A stretch of DNA of 64,000 nucleotides, taken from the NCBI GenBank assembly GCA_963971285.1, contig OZ020253.1:18116528-18180527 (forward strand). The letters run 5' to 3'. Position numbers and translations under genes: made by a program. Origin of the DNA: Astropecten irregularis. Its lineage: Eukaryota; Echinodermata; Asteroidea; Paxillosida; Astropectinidae. The notes below the pieces were generated by a model. It was not told the origin of the DNA and searched no databases. It saw nothing but the letters and a program-made list of their open reading frames with translations. Shown here one piece after another: positions 35,340 through 46,135 of the stretch (positions within the stretch are counted from its first letter, which is position 1; each line of letters opens with the position of its first letter).

Positions 35340-36098
35340 TTACAGTTCATAAAAGTAGCAGTTCTCCATGTACTTGAAATCGCCAACATCAGCCTGAGAT
35401 CCAGATGCATTGTTGAGCTGACAGGTCTTCTCTTGATCAGCGGATTGCCAGAGATTGAAGGAGTGGCATCGAGGCTCCTCCCAGCAAGCACGACCACACC
35501 CAATCAGTCCGTTGGTTGTCAGGTTCTTGATGTCATGATTGAGCAGACACTGAGTGGTGAATCGACGGTTGATGTCAGCTTGAAGGCAGTAGGAGTAACG
35601 AGGGACAGCCATCTCACAGGCGACAAAATAAGTTTCGTCGCACGAAATGTCGCCCCATTTACCGCCAAACTCGTCAGCCATTCTGACGCATTCACCCCAC
35701 CCACCGTCGGGTTGCGAAGTGTGCCAGTTAGTGTAAGATGGGTTGCCTTGCATACCATCACACACCAACCCGTCTGGGTCGTTGTGAGGACCCCCACAGC
35801 CAATCCACAACTGAAAGTCGGACTTGGATGTGGCACCAAATCTTTCCATCCAGCCTCTGAATTTCAGCCAGATGAAGTCATGTTCTTCCAGAGAGTCAGG
35901 AATGATCAGGCCGCTCCCAGTCCGATTGCAAACTGAAGAAGCATCTTGCCAGTTCATTTTATCAGGCAGTAAGATGTAGCAGGCATCTTGCCAGGCCAAC
36001 CATCCACGAGGACAGATGGCTGCAAGGGTATGAAACCCAACCATAAACATGATGACTAACATCTTGATAATGCCAGAGCAGGTGACAAATAACGACAT
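35340..36098 (-). CDS. Secreted C-type lectin with C-terminal PAN/apple-like domain (lectin 1)
   Basis: Single exon, 252 aa. Residues 1-27 form a signal peptide (hydrophobic KMLVIMFMVGFHTLAA). Residues 29-162 are a C-type lectin domain: Cys29, Cys40, Cys57, QLWIG at 96-100, Cys137, Cys153 and Cys161. The sugar/calcium loop reads QPD at 129-131, the family's galactose-type signature, while the usual WND is WGD at 148-150. Residues 171-252 carry a cysteine-rich block (CGRACWEEPRCHSFN, then CQLNN, ending in Cys247) resembling a PAN/apple module. It is probably an extracellular carbohydrate-binding protein for defence or adhesion; ligand and tissue are unknown. The ATG is conserved in lectins 2, 3 and 5. 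No intron is needed. It is nearly identical to lectin 2. Confidence 0.88.
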   Translation of the reverse strand: MSLFVTCSGIIKMLVIMFMVGFHTLAAICPRGWLAWQDACYILLPDKMNWQDASSVCNRTGSGLIIPDSLEEHDFIWLKFRGWMERFGATSKSDFQLWIGCGGPHNDPDGLVCDGMQGNPSYTNWHTSQPDGGWGECVRMADEFGGKWGDISCDETYFVACEMAVPRYSYCLQADINRRFTTQCLLNHDIKNLTTNGLIGCGRACWEEPRCHSFNLWQSADQEKTCQLNNASGSQADVGDFKYMENCYFYEL

Positions 36099-37058
36099 CT
36101 TGACGAAAGTAAGTTTTTAAAACTATTTTTCAACAGCAAAGAAACAACGAATTCTTGCTGGTCTCTATCGCTTACTGAAACGTAGGCCCTTGCCAGTTCA
36201 CTGATGATTTCCCGGTGGCCGCCAAATACGATGTGAATTTTAAGACATCAGTCGATATCTGCCACGTCACCAACGTTAGCTGTGCCAATTCTTTGTTTAC
36301 TTCATGTTGCTTGGAAACAAAATCATAAGGCTCGGTCGCTTATTTTCCTCATTATTAACACGAACTGTTTCCACCGCCGTTATTGATCGAGTGAGCAACG
36401 ATCATAATATTTATTACCACTGGGCTGAGAATTGAAACTCTGTATGAACAGAATGCCGCGCATAAGGCACAGTGGTGTATTTTTACAACGAGAAAATGTA
36501 CGAATGAAAATAACGACGTGCAAAATGTGCGGCTACTCACAAAGCACACAAATAATTTCAGAATAATGTTGGTATCTCCACAAACAAATAACTGAAGTGA
36601 ATGTGAGATGCTATTATTCGCATCAATTGTAACATACTATGGGAATATTAAATTCATTACATTATTTTTTGCTATTTAAAACACCGATAAGGCCTATAAT
36701 GGCAATTAGAATATTATTTCTATATACATATTTTTCTCTCAATTTTCTTTTCTTTCTTTCTTTCTCTTTTCTTTTTTTCCATTTTTTTCTAACTCCTGAA
36801 GAATAATGATATGCTGATTAATAAAACTTTCTTTCTGGTAGTCTCACTTACCTCTAACAATATTATCTAGAATAAATTCCTTGATAATTTTGAACAGTGC
36901 TTGAAACAATAATGTTATGACAATCAAATCAAAGGTGCATAAAGTCCAGTCAATGGGTGTATTTGAAGATGTTGCTTCAGTTTTAAAAGAACTCAGTTCC
37001 GTGTGTATGGTCCATAATTGTTGCCGTAGTTGCGTCCATGATAATGTACCGGTAGCGT

Positions 37059-37817
37059 CTACAGTTCATAAAAGTAGCAGTTCTCCACGTACTTGAAATC
37101 GGCAACATCAGCCTGAGATCCAGATGCATTGTTGAGCTGACAGGTCTTCTCTTGTTTAGCGGATTGCCAGAGATTGAAGGAGTGGCATCGAGGCTCCTCC
37201 CAGCAAGCACGACCACACCCAATCAGTCCGTTGCTTGTCAGGTTCTTGATGTCATGATTGAGCAGACACTGAGTAGTGAATCGACGGTTGGTGTCAGCTT
37301 GAAGGCAGTAGGAGTAACGAGGGACAGCCATCTCACAGGCGACAAAATAAGTTTCATCGCACGAAGTGTCGCCCCATTTACCGCCAAACTCGTCAGCCAT
37401 TCTGACGCATTCACCCCACCCACCGTCGGGTTGCGAAGTGTGCCAGTTAGTGTAAGATGGGTTGCCTTGCATACCATCACACACCAACCCGTCTGGGTCG
37501 TTGTGAGGACCCCCACAGCCAATCCACAACTGAAAGTCGGACTTGGATCTGGCACCAAATCTTTCCATCCAGTCCCTGAATTTCTGCCAGATGAAGTCAT
37601 GTTCTTCCAGAGAGTCAGGAATGATCAGGCCGCTCCCAGTCCGATTGCAAACTGAAGAAGCATCTTGCCAGTTCATTTTATCAGGCAGTAAGATGTAGCA
37701 GGCATCTTGCCAGGCCAACCAACCACGAGGACAGATGGCTGCAAGGGTATGAAACCCAACCATAAACATGATGACTAACATCTTGATAATGCCAGAGCAG
37801 GTGACAAATAACGACAT
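37059..37817 (-). CDS. Secreted C-type lectin with C-terminal PAN/apple-like domain (lectin 2)
   Basis: Second unit of the tandem array; single exon, 252 aa, intact. It has the same signal peptide, lectin domain with QPD at 129-131 and WGD at 148-150, and C-terminal cysteine block as lectin 1. It differs at a handful of residues (for example QKFRDWMERFGARSKSD where lectin 1 has LKFRGWMERFGATSKSD, and SAKQE for SADQE). Upstream and downstream flanks match lectin 1, so regulation is probably shared. The high identity points to recent duplication or continuing homogenisation. Confidence 0.88.
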   Translation of the reverse strand: MSLFVTCSGIIKMLVIMFMVGFHTLAAICPRGWLAWQDACYILLPDKMNWQDASSVCNRTGSGLIIPDSLEEHDFIWQKFRDWMERFGARSKSDFQLWIGCGGPHNDPDGLVCDGMQGNPSYTNWHTSQPDGGWGECVRMADEFGGKWGDTSCDETYFVACEMAVPRYSYCLQADTNRRFTTQCLLNHDIKNLTSNGLIGCGRACWEEPRCHSFNLWQSAKQEKTCQLNNASGSQADVADFKYVENCYFYEL

Positions 37818-38777
37818 CTTGACGAAAGTAAGTTTTTAAAACTATTTTTCAACAGCAAAGAAACAACGAATTCTTGCTGGTCTCTATCGCTTACTGAAAC
37901 GTAGGCCCTTGCCAGTTCACTGATGATTTCCCGGTGGCCGCCAAATACGATGCGAATTTTAAGACATCAGTCGATATCTGCCACGTCACCAACGTTAGCT
38001 GTGCCAATTCTTTGTTTACTTCATGTTGCTTGGAAACAAAATCATAAGGCTCGGTCGCTTATTTTCCTCATTATTAACACGAACTGTTTCCACCGCCGTT
38101 ATTGATCGAGTGAGCAACGATCATAATATTTATTACCACTGGGCTGAGAATTGAAACTCTGTATGAACAGAATGCCGCGCATAAGGCACAGTGGTGTATT
38201 TTTACAACGAGAACATGTACGAATGAAAATAACGACGTGCAAAATGTGCGGCTACTCACAAAGCACACAAATAATTTCAGAATAATGTTGGTATCTCCAC
38301 AAACAAATAACTGCAGTGAATGTGAGATGCTATTATTCGCATCAATTGTAACATACTATGGGAATATTAAATTCATTACATTATTTTTTGCTATTTAAAA
38401 CACCGATAAGGCCTATAATGGCAATTAGAATATTATTTCTATATACATATTTTTCTCTCAATTTTCTTTTCTTTCTTTCTTTCTCTTTTCTTTTTTTCCA
38501 TTTTTTTCTAACTCCTGAAGAATAATGATATGCTGATTAATAAAACTTTCTTTCTGGTAGTCTCACTTACCTCTAACAATATTATCTAGAATAAGTTCCT
38601 TGATAATTTTGAACAGTGCTTGAAACAATAATGTTATGACAATCAAATCAAAGGTGCATAAAGTCCAGTCAATGGGTGTATTTGAAGATGTTGCTTCAGT
38701 TTTAAAAGAACTCAGTTCCGTGTGTATTGTCCATAATTGTTGCCGTAGTTGCGTCCATGATAATGTACCGGTAGCGT

Positions 38778-39495
38778 CTACAGTTCATAAAAGTAGCAGT
38801 TCTCCACGTACTTGAAATCGGCAACATCAGCCTGAGATCCAGATGCATTGTTGAGCTGACAGGTCTTCTCTTGTTTAGCGGATTGCCAGAGATTGAAGGA
38901 GTGGCATCGAGGCTCCTCCCAGCAAGCACGACCACACCCAATCAGTCCGTTGCTTGTCAGGTTCTTGATGTCATGATTGAGCAGACACTGAGTAGTGAAT
39001 CGACGGTTGGTGTCAGCTTGAAGGCAGTAGGAGTAACGAGGGACAGCCATCTCACAGGCGACAAAATAAGTTTCATCGCATGAAATGTCGCCCCATTTAC
39101 CGCCAAACTTTTCAACCATTCTGACGCATTCTTGTCACCCATGGTTGGGTTCCAAAGTGTGCCAACCCGTCTGGGTCGTTGTGAGGATCCTCACAGCCAA
39201 TCCACAACTGAAAGTCGGACTTGGATCTGGCACCAAATCTTTCCATCCAGTCCCTGAATTTCTGCCAGATGAAGTCATGTTCTTCTAGCGAGTCAGGAAT
39301 GATCAGGCCGCTCCCAGTCCGATTACAAACCGAAGAAGCATCTTGCCAGTTCATTTTATCTGGCAGTAAGATGTAGCAGGCATCTTGCCAGGCCAACCAT
39401 CCACGAGGACAGATGGCTGCAAGGATGTGAAACCCAACCATGAACATGATGACTAACATCTTGATAATGCCAGAGCTGGTGGCAAATAACGACAT
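38778..39495 (-). pseudogene. C-type lectin pseudogene, 41-bp deletion (lectin 3)
   Basis: Third unit of the tandem array. The first 100 or so codons and the last 113 or so match lectin 2, but between about 39140 and 39165 it is 41 bp shorter. The loss removes the segment coding for the CDGMQGNPSYTNW region, shifts the frame, and leads to an early stop soon after DPDGL. The breakpoint falls at a short CCA repeat, consistent with a simple deletion. Sequence around the break (GCATTCTTGTCACCCATGG) is also more diverged than the rest. A truncated product of about 127 aa with a signal peptide is possible but would lack the sugar-binding loop and PAN-like domain. Confidence 0.85.
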
Positions 39496-39870
39496 CTTGA
39501 CGAAAGTAAGTTTTTAAAACTATTTTTCAACAGCAAAGAAACAACGAATTCTTGCTGGTCTCTATCGCTTACTGAAACGTAGGCCCTTGTCAGATCACTG
39601 ATGATTTCCCGGTGGCCCCCAAATACGATGTGAATTTTAAGACATCTGTCGATATCTGTTACGTCACCAACGTTAGCTGTGCCAATTCTTTGTTTACTTC
39701 ATGATGCTTGGAAACAAAATCATAAGGCTCGGTTGCTTATTTTCCTCATTTGTAACACGAACTGTTTCCACCGCCGTTATTGATCGAGTGAGCAACGATC
39801 ATAATTTGTTATTACCACTTGGCTGAGGATTGGGAAACTCTGTATGAACAAAATGCCGCGCATAAGGCAC

Positions 39871-40620
39871 ATTGGGGTATTTAGTGGAACTATAAAACCT
39901 TGAAATATTTTCACTTCTTGCCATTTTCTATGGTTTATTTATGTGTCGTCAACTTGACGCGACTTATAATTATTCCAAATGCTGCAGATTATTTTCGGCA
40001 TACGTGTTTAAAATACATGAGATATAACCTGGCTGCCATATTATGGAAAAACACTGCAATTATATCGCATGCACGATATACTCTTTCCAGATTAGCGGCA
40101 CTAGCATAGCTGATTATGAATATTTAGGTATTGACTATTTACTCATAGCGTCTATCTTTTTATAGCAGTGATGTGCACAACAGCTTATCTGCGCCTCCGA
40201 TGGCCACATTGACCAATTTGACTGACCTTAATACTAATTTCAAGCATATAGATAGACTACTAATTTAGGTTTCTATGGACTTGCATATCAAAATGGAAAT
40301 TGAGCTGAATGATATTGTGAGAATCCACAGTTAATATTGATACTTTGTTCAAGAGCGATTCCCTGTAGTAAGCTAAATACATATTGTCGCCGTATATTTG
40401 CATTATAATTGTATCCCTTTTTGCACTGAGTGAGATGGGAGAGTTATCGAGGGATATATGGAGTCGGTTTTACACAATTTGAAAATCCCCTTAAAAATGA
40501 AGAGAACCACAATCATTGAGTATATTTCACAAAATAAGCCCATGGCAATTACACAGAATGATCAATAAATATGGAGGCCTATATGTGTTATAATGTTCAT
40601 CTTCCCCTGAATCAAGTGAT
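39871..40620. other. Lectin 3 upstream flank, shared with lectin 5
   Basis: AT-rich DNA whose landmarks (AAAATACATGAGATA, AGCATAGCTGATTATGAATA, TAGCAGTGATGTGCACAACA) recur at 52180-52350 upstream of lectin 5. No gene seen. Confidence 0.6.
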
Positions 40621-40659
40621 CTATGATACAATGCACCGGCGCACCCAGGATTTTGTCTT

Positions 40660-40925
40660 TGGGGGGGGGGGGGGCTCAAAGAAAATTTTTCTCCCACAAA
40701 ACATTTTGTGACTCCCCCCCCCCCCCCTCAATTCCTCCCTTCCCTTTCCCTCCCCCCTTTTTGGCTTTTTCGCGCAAGCGAAAAGCCTTTATTTCTGTTC
40801 TGTTTTTTTCTTTTTGGCTTTTTCGTGCAAGCGAAAAGCCTTTGTTTTTGTTCTGTTATTTTTTTTTTTGGCTTTTTCGCGGAAGCGAAAAGCCTTTGTT
40901 TTTGTTCTGTTTTTTTTTTTTTTTT
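40660..40925. repeat. Poly-G/C tracts and three tandem GGCTTTTTCGC hairpins
   Basis: G and C runs at 40660-40735 precede three near-palindromes of 25 bp at 40763, 40816 and 40870 (GGCTTTTTCGCGCAAGCG then AAAAGCC), spaced 53-54 bp apart and separated by T-rich DNA. A related hairpin is at about 44758. Confidence 0.85.
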
Positions 40926-41800
40926 CTTCCTCTTCTTCTTGTCGCCAAAAATTATAGACCCCATTTTGGGCACTTTAAAACAGCTGATCTTAACCAAACT
41001 TGGCCCAAACAAAGTCCCTATAGAGAAGTTGTCTCCCGAAACTTTTCGTCATTATGACGTCATCAGGTGTCACGTGACAAGCGATTTGAATTTAATAATC
41101 AAAATCGTTTAAAAATCAACAATAAATCAACCGTTTGAGATAATAAGTTGATTCTTTTACCAAAAGTGATTGTTAGGCAGGGTCTTTCTTTGTAACACAT
41201 TACTTGACCTCTGTGACCTCTACTTCCGGTCAAACAGGAAGTAGCTCCTCATTTAAAAGTGGTAAGAGCTAGGATCATGATTCTTTCAACAAAAGTCAAT
41301 GTTTGGCAAGGTCTTTCATTGTGATACATCACTTGACCTCGGTGACCTTTACTTCCGGTTTTACCGGAAGTTGCTCCTCATTTAAAAGTGGTAAGAGCTA
41401 GGATCATGTTTCTTTCACTAAATATCAATGTTAGGCAAGATCTTTCTTTGTGACACATAAATTGACCTCGGTGACCTTTACTTCCGGTCAAACCGGAAGT
41501 TGCTCCTCATGTAAAAGTGTTAATAGCTACAATCATGATTCTTTCACTAAATATCAATGTTAGGCAAGATCATTCTTTGTGACACATTGTATGACCTTTG
41601 TGGCCTCTACTTCCGGTCAAACAGGAAGTAGCTCCTCGGTTAAAAGTGGTAAGAGCTAGAATCATGATTCTTTTACCAAAAGGCAATGTTAGGGAATGTA
41701 GTTCTTAGTAACACAATTCTTATTGATAAGCAGTTTTTATCATAATTATGCGGAAAAGCCTTATGAGCTGTTCACAACAGCCATAAACCTCTAGTTTCTT
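40926..41800. repeat. Satellite block 1: header plus 129-bp units
   Basis: The header carries CTTCTTGTCGCCAAAA and CTTAACCAAACTTGG. It is followed by tandem units with GTAAGAGCTAGGATCATG at 41261, 41390, 41519 and 41648 (period 129). Each unit has a palindromic core around CTTCCGGTCAAACCGGAAG. The block ends GCGGAAAAGCCTTATG. Confidence 0.9.
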
Positions 41801-42690
41801 CTTCTTCCTCTTCTTGTCGCCAAAATCCCATAGACTTTGCACGTGGGTATTCTCGGTGGCACTTTGGTCACTTTTAAATAACTGATTTTAACCAAACTTG
41901 GTCTGAAGGAAGTACATATAGGGTAGTTGTCTCCCGAAACTTTTCATCATTATGACGTCATCAGGTGTCACGTGACAAGCGATTTGAATTTAATAATCAA
42001 AATCATTAAAAATCAACAAAAAATCAACGGTTTGAGATATTAAGTTGATTCTTTCACCAAAAGTGATTGTTAGGCGGGGTCTTTCTTTGTGACACACTGC
42101 TTGACCTCTGTGACCTCTTCTTCCGGTCAAACAGGAAGTAGCTCCTCATTTAAAAGTGGTAAGAGCCAGGATCATGATTCTTTCACCAAAAATCAATGTT
42201 AGGCAAGGTTTTTCTTTGTGACACATTGCTTGACCTCTGTGACCTCTTCTTCCGGTCAAACCGGAAGTAGCTCCTCATTTAAAAGTGGTTAGAGCTAGGA
42301 TCATGATTCTTTCACCAAATATCAATGTTAGGCAAGGTCTTTCTTTGTTACACATTGCTTGACCTCTGTGACCTCTACTTCCTGTCAAACCGGAAGTAGC
42401 TCCTCATTTAAAAGTGTTAAGAGCTAGGATCATGGTTCTTTCACCAAAAGTAAATTTTATGCAAGGTCTTTCTTTGTAACACATTGGTTGACCCCTGTGA
42501 CCTCTACTTCCGGTCAAACAGGAAGTAGCTCCTTGTTTAAAAGGGGTAAGAGCTAGGATCATAATTCTTCTACCAAAAGGCAATGTTAGGGAAGGTCGTT
42601 CTTAGCGGCAAATTTCTTATTGAAAAGGAGTTTATATCATATGCGGAAAAGCCTTATGTGCTGTTTTCAACAGCCATAAACTCTAGTTTC
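41801..42690. repeat. Satellite block 2: header plus 129-bp units
   Basis: Repeats block 1. The GTCGCCAAAA headers at about 40940, 41816 and 42717 are about 876 and 901 bp apart. Units begin near 42159, 42287, 42416 and 42545. Confidence 0.9.
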
Positions 42691-42880
42691 TTCCTCTTCT
42701 TCCTCTTCCTCTTCTTGTCGCCAAAATTCCCATAGACAAAGCACAGGGACATTCTAGACCCCACTTTGGTCATTTTTAGACAGCCGATTTTAACCAAACT
42801 TGGTCTGAAGGAAGTCCATATAGAGTAGTTGTCTCCCGAAACTTTTCGACATCATGACGTCATGACTTGATTTTATATGA
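42691..42880. repeat. Satellite block 3, header only
   Basis: The CTTCTTGTCGCCAAAA header and CCAAACTTGGTCTGAAGGAA are present, but no 129-bp units follow. It preserves an empty TTAA site at TTTTAACCAAAC. Confidence 0.8.
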
Positions 42881-44690
42881 ATTTTTAAATATTTCTCACA
42901 GCCCGTTAACTTTGTACACAGATTATACGTGACAATATGGTCATGTACAAAACATATGATGCTCGAATGACTCAACTCTCCCCATACATATATGTACACT
43001 GCACTGTACGTACGTATTTCACTGCACTGTATGTGTATGGCATTCATAATAATGTCCACGGATTGCGTGACTCGATCAAAACTTCGTTTATAATCTTTCC
43101 ATAGACATTTTCATGTAAGACTTTTTATATATCGTTAAATACCAGCACCAAATATCGAAATGCTATCGATGTAGGTTGCCGTATTGTACCTCATTTTATG
43201 GGTCGCGTTATTAGCTATACATTGTATGGAGTTGTATTGAAAAGTGCAATGATCCATAATTTGTTTGTTTGTACGTGGCAATAATTATGATCAATTTTAC
43301 ACATGAACAAATTAAATATGTCACGCCCTTTCCCCTAGACTTTAGTGTCATCAGAGTGATTTCATTTTCTCGATGTAATTTTGTATAAATATTCTATTCC
43401 GTAGGGCTATTTAAATGCAAAATACAGTCAGCATCGGTCCCCAATCGGCCCGACCTCGGCTGGACGACCATTGTTAGTACACGGTGGTATTTACACGGCC
43501 GTTTCATAGTGGCAACCACCGTGCACCGGCGGACCACGGTCGGTGGATGGGCGGCATGCCGATGCCGCTTAGCCGCTGCTGAACTGCCGTTTGCGAGTTG
43601 ACGTAATGTTTGCGAGTTGATGTAATGTTTACGAGTTGACGTAATGTTTGCGAGTTGACGTAATGTTTGCGAGTTGACGCAATGTTTGCGAGTTGATGTA
43701 ATGTTTGCGAGTTAATGCAATGTTTGCAAGTTGATGGAATGTTTGCGAGTTGACGCTATGTTTTCGACAAAAGGATTTTGAGGGCATGATCAATGAAACA
43801 ATTTTCGAGGGACCAAAACGATTTCCACATGAATACACAAAACATAATTTCGAGAATAACACAAAAAGATTTTGATGGCAAAAAATTATGTTCATGTATG
43901 ACGTACAAGAAATTATCTCGAGGATTTTTTATAGACTATAACTAAACACAAAACAATTATTAATCTAGTAAGAAACTTCCAGGGAGGAATTGAATCAAGC
44001 TTGTAGGGTCTGTGTTTTATTACTGTATATCACCTTTCATCACATAGAGAATATCCATGGTAGCTGATGGCTGTCCAAAATAAACATATTTGAAGCCATA
44101 TGATGGGCCCAAAGTGCATTTTGAATTATTGATAAATGCCACCCCAAGCTTTTGCTGAAATGATTGTTGCACTCTCATGAAAGGTATGACATTATGTACA
44201 AGATAATGCGATTATTATGCAAAAGTCGTCATGAAAAATGTATTCTGTCATGGTACATGTCCCCCACTTCCTGGCTTGCGAAATACAAATTCTATATGAA
44301 AACAGGCAGAGGCGCCATTAGGAGTATATAGAAAACAATAGAAAACAAATGACAGAAAACCTAATGACTCCTCTCTTCAACATCACAAAGGGAAATTTAT
44401 GGGCTGAATATTATTTCTGACATGTAAACGCTCGCCGATGTGTGAGGAATGGAACTCATTTATTTAATAAATGCAGCATTAAAACCCACACCACCAAGCG
44501 GGCTTCATTATTACGATTCTGGTTATATTGCCTATGAAGACGCGTGAAAATTATGTTTGAATTGATAGTTTTCTGGCAATAATGTAGCGAATTCTTCTTG
44601 TTGGTTGATCCAAAGAACCCTACCACATCGAACTGAACTGAAACGAAAAAAAAACTACTAACAGACAGTTTGAGCAAGAACTTATTAAGA
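42881..44690. other. Gene-free stretch
   Basis: Apart from the 19-bp tandem array at 43590-43760, no feature was recognised. Confidence 0.5.
43590..43760. repeat. Nine copies of a 19-bp tandem repeat
   Basis: Unit TTTGCGAGTTGACGTAATG with one or two substitutions per copy; 171 bp in total, exactly nine units, with no spacers. Confidence 0.95.
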
Positions 44691-44928
44691 TAAGGCTTTT
44701 TTAGGTGTTCGGGTTCATGCCGAACACCTATTGTTATTGTTCGAGTTATATTTTTTTTTGCTTTTTCGCGTCAGCGAAAAGCCTCTGTTTTTGTTTCTGA
44801 TGAACGGAAAAGCTATTGAGTTTGTTCGGATTTCACTTCTTCTTCTTCTTCTTCTCATTAATTCCTGTAGACTTTGTACACAAATTTTGTCTGCGGCACT
44901 TTGGTCACTTTTAAACAGCCGATCTTAA

Positions 44929-45283
44929 AGGTACATGTAGTATCATACTTTAGTTAGAAACCAAAACAGAAATTTTTAAGATTTACGTATATCTTACAGG
45001 ATATGAAGATGGTGGTGGTAGATACCGTTAAAACGTTTCCGCCTGAAATGGTGCATTTATCCAGAAATTAGTAAAACAACGACCGAAAATCATCTGATCT
45101 TTTAAAAGAAAAAAAAAAAAAAAAGACTTAAGAAATACTTTGGCTGTTTTTCACCGTTTTCTCAAAAAGTGGGCACCGTATGGGACTGAAATGTTCACAG
45201 ATGACTGTTACTGTATATCTTCCTTGATATTTTTGCCCGTGAATCTCTATTTCTTTGATAAAAACCAAAGTATGATACTACCT
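44929..45283 (-). mobile_element. TTAA-type (piggyBac-like) MITE with visible empty site
   Basis: The element starts AGGTACATGTAGTATCATAC and ends GTATGATACTACCT, with TTAA at 44925-44928 and 45284-45287. It interrupts the satellite header. The uninterrupted form GATCTTAACCAAACTTGG at about 40987 shows a single TTAA, so TTAA is the target duplication. This is the best-bounded copy of a family with about 11 members here. Confidence 0.9.
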
Positions 45284-45286
45284 TTA

Positions 45287-46015
45287 ACCAAACTTGGTCT
45301 GAAGTCCATATGGTAGTTGTCTCCTGCATCTTTTCGTCATCATGACGTCATCAGGTGTCAAATTACAAGCGATTTGAATTTAATAATCAAAATCAACAAA
45401 AATCAACGGTTTGAGATATTAAGTTGATTTTGTTCACCAAAAGTGAATGTTAGGCAGAGTCTTTCTTTGGGACACATTTCTTGACCTCTGTGACCTCTAC
45501 TTCCGGTCAAACAGATAGTAGCTCCTCATTTAAAAGTGGTAAGAGCTATGATCATGATTCTTTCACCAATAAACAATGTTAGCGAAGGTCATTCATTTGT
45601 GGCACATTGCTTGACCTCTGTGACCTCTACTTCCGGTTAAACAGGAAGTAGCTTCTGATTTAAAAGTGGTACGAGCTATGATCATGATTCTTTTACCAAA
45701 AGTCAATGTTAGGCAAGGTCTTTCATTTGTGTTACATTGCTTGACCTCTATGACCTCTACTTACGGTTTTACTTTCACCAAAAGTGAATGTTAAGCAAGG
45801 TTATTCTTTGTGACACAATACTAATTGACAAGCAATGTGTTCCATAAACCCTGCAACTAAATGGGTTAACTTTAGTTTTCTAGATTGAAATATGGATACT
45901 TTTAAACAATATGTCTTAATCAAACAAAATAAGTGATTTGTATGAATTTGAGAAATATTTTATGTATCATATGCGGAAAAGCCATGTGTTCTGTTTTCAA
46001 CAGACACAATCTCTA
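45287..46015. repeat. Satellite block 4: resumed header and 129-bp units
   Basis: The header continues after the MITE, then units with AAGAGCTATGATCATG-type starts at 45539 and 45668. It ends GCGGAAAAGCCATGTG near 45975. Confidence 0.85.
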
Positions 46016-46079
46016 GTTTCCCTTTTTTTTTCCTTTTTTTTTCCTTTTTTTTTTTCGTTTTTTTTTTTAAGGGACCCTC

Positions 46080-46135
46080 TTGGGGGGGGGGGGGCTCAAG
46101 CCCCCCGAGCCCCCCCCCCCCTGGGTGCGCCACTG
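46080..46135. repeat. G-run / C-run repeat tail
   Basis: Runs of G and C end in CTGGGTGCGCCACTGATAC, like the tail at 20551 and the tract at 40660. Confidence 0.7.

Larger units (their letters stand above)
33590..36180. repeat. Block duplicated at about 46510-49190 (lectin 1 / lectin 4 unit)
   Basis: Shared landmarks in order: TATAGCAGCATTTTGGTCCA, CTCAAGGAAACCTCC, the TTAA-type MITE, the lectin downstream flank, the lectin gene and its upstream flank. The second copy has diverged and has gained an insertion at 47483-47823. Confidence 0.8.
34810..39870. repeat. Tandem array of three lectin-bearing units, period 1719 bp
   Basis: The lectin stop codons lie at 35340, 37059 and 38778, exactly 1719 bp apart. 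Coding and flanking DNA repeat together, including the poly-pyrimidine stretch CTTTCTTTCTTTCTCTTTTC and the GTGCCAATTCTTTGTTTACT upstream region. Confidence 0.9.

Noticed and set aside
35433-35936. 167-codon open frame on the plus strand opposite lectin 1, repeated opposite lectin 2 (37152-37655)
   Set aside because: It is the complement of the lectin coding sequence. It has no domain or signal sequence of its own, and its conservation follows from the duplicated lectin gene.
40623-41112. Open frames over the poly-C and hairpin region
   Set aside because: Low-complexity translation of simple sequence and satellite header; no coding evidence.
43590-43760. CRISPR-like array
   Set aside because: Units are directly adjacent with no spacers, and the DNA is from an animal genome.
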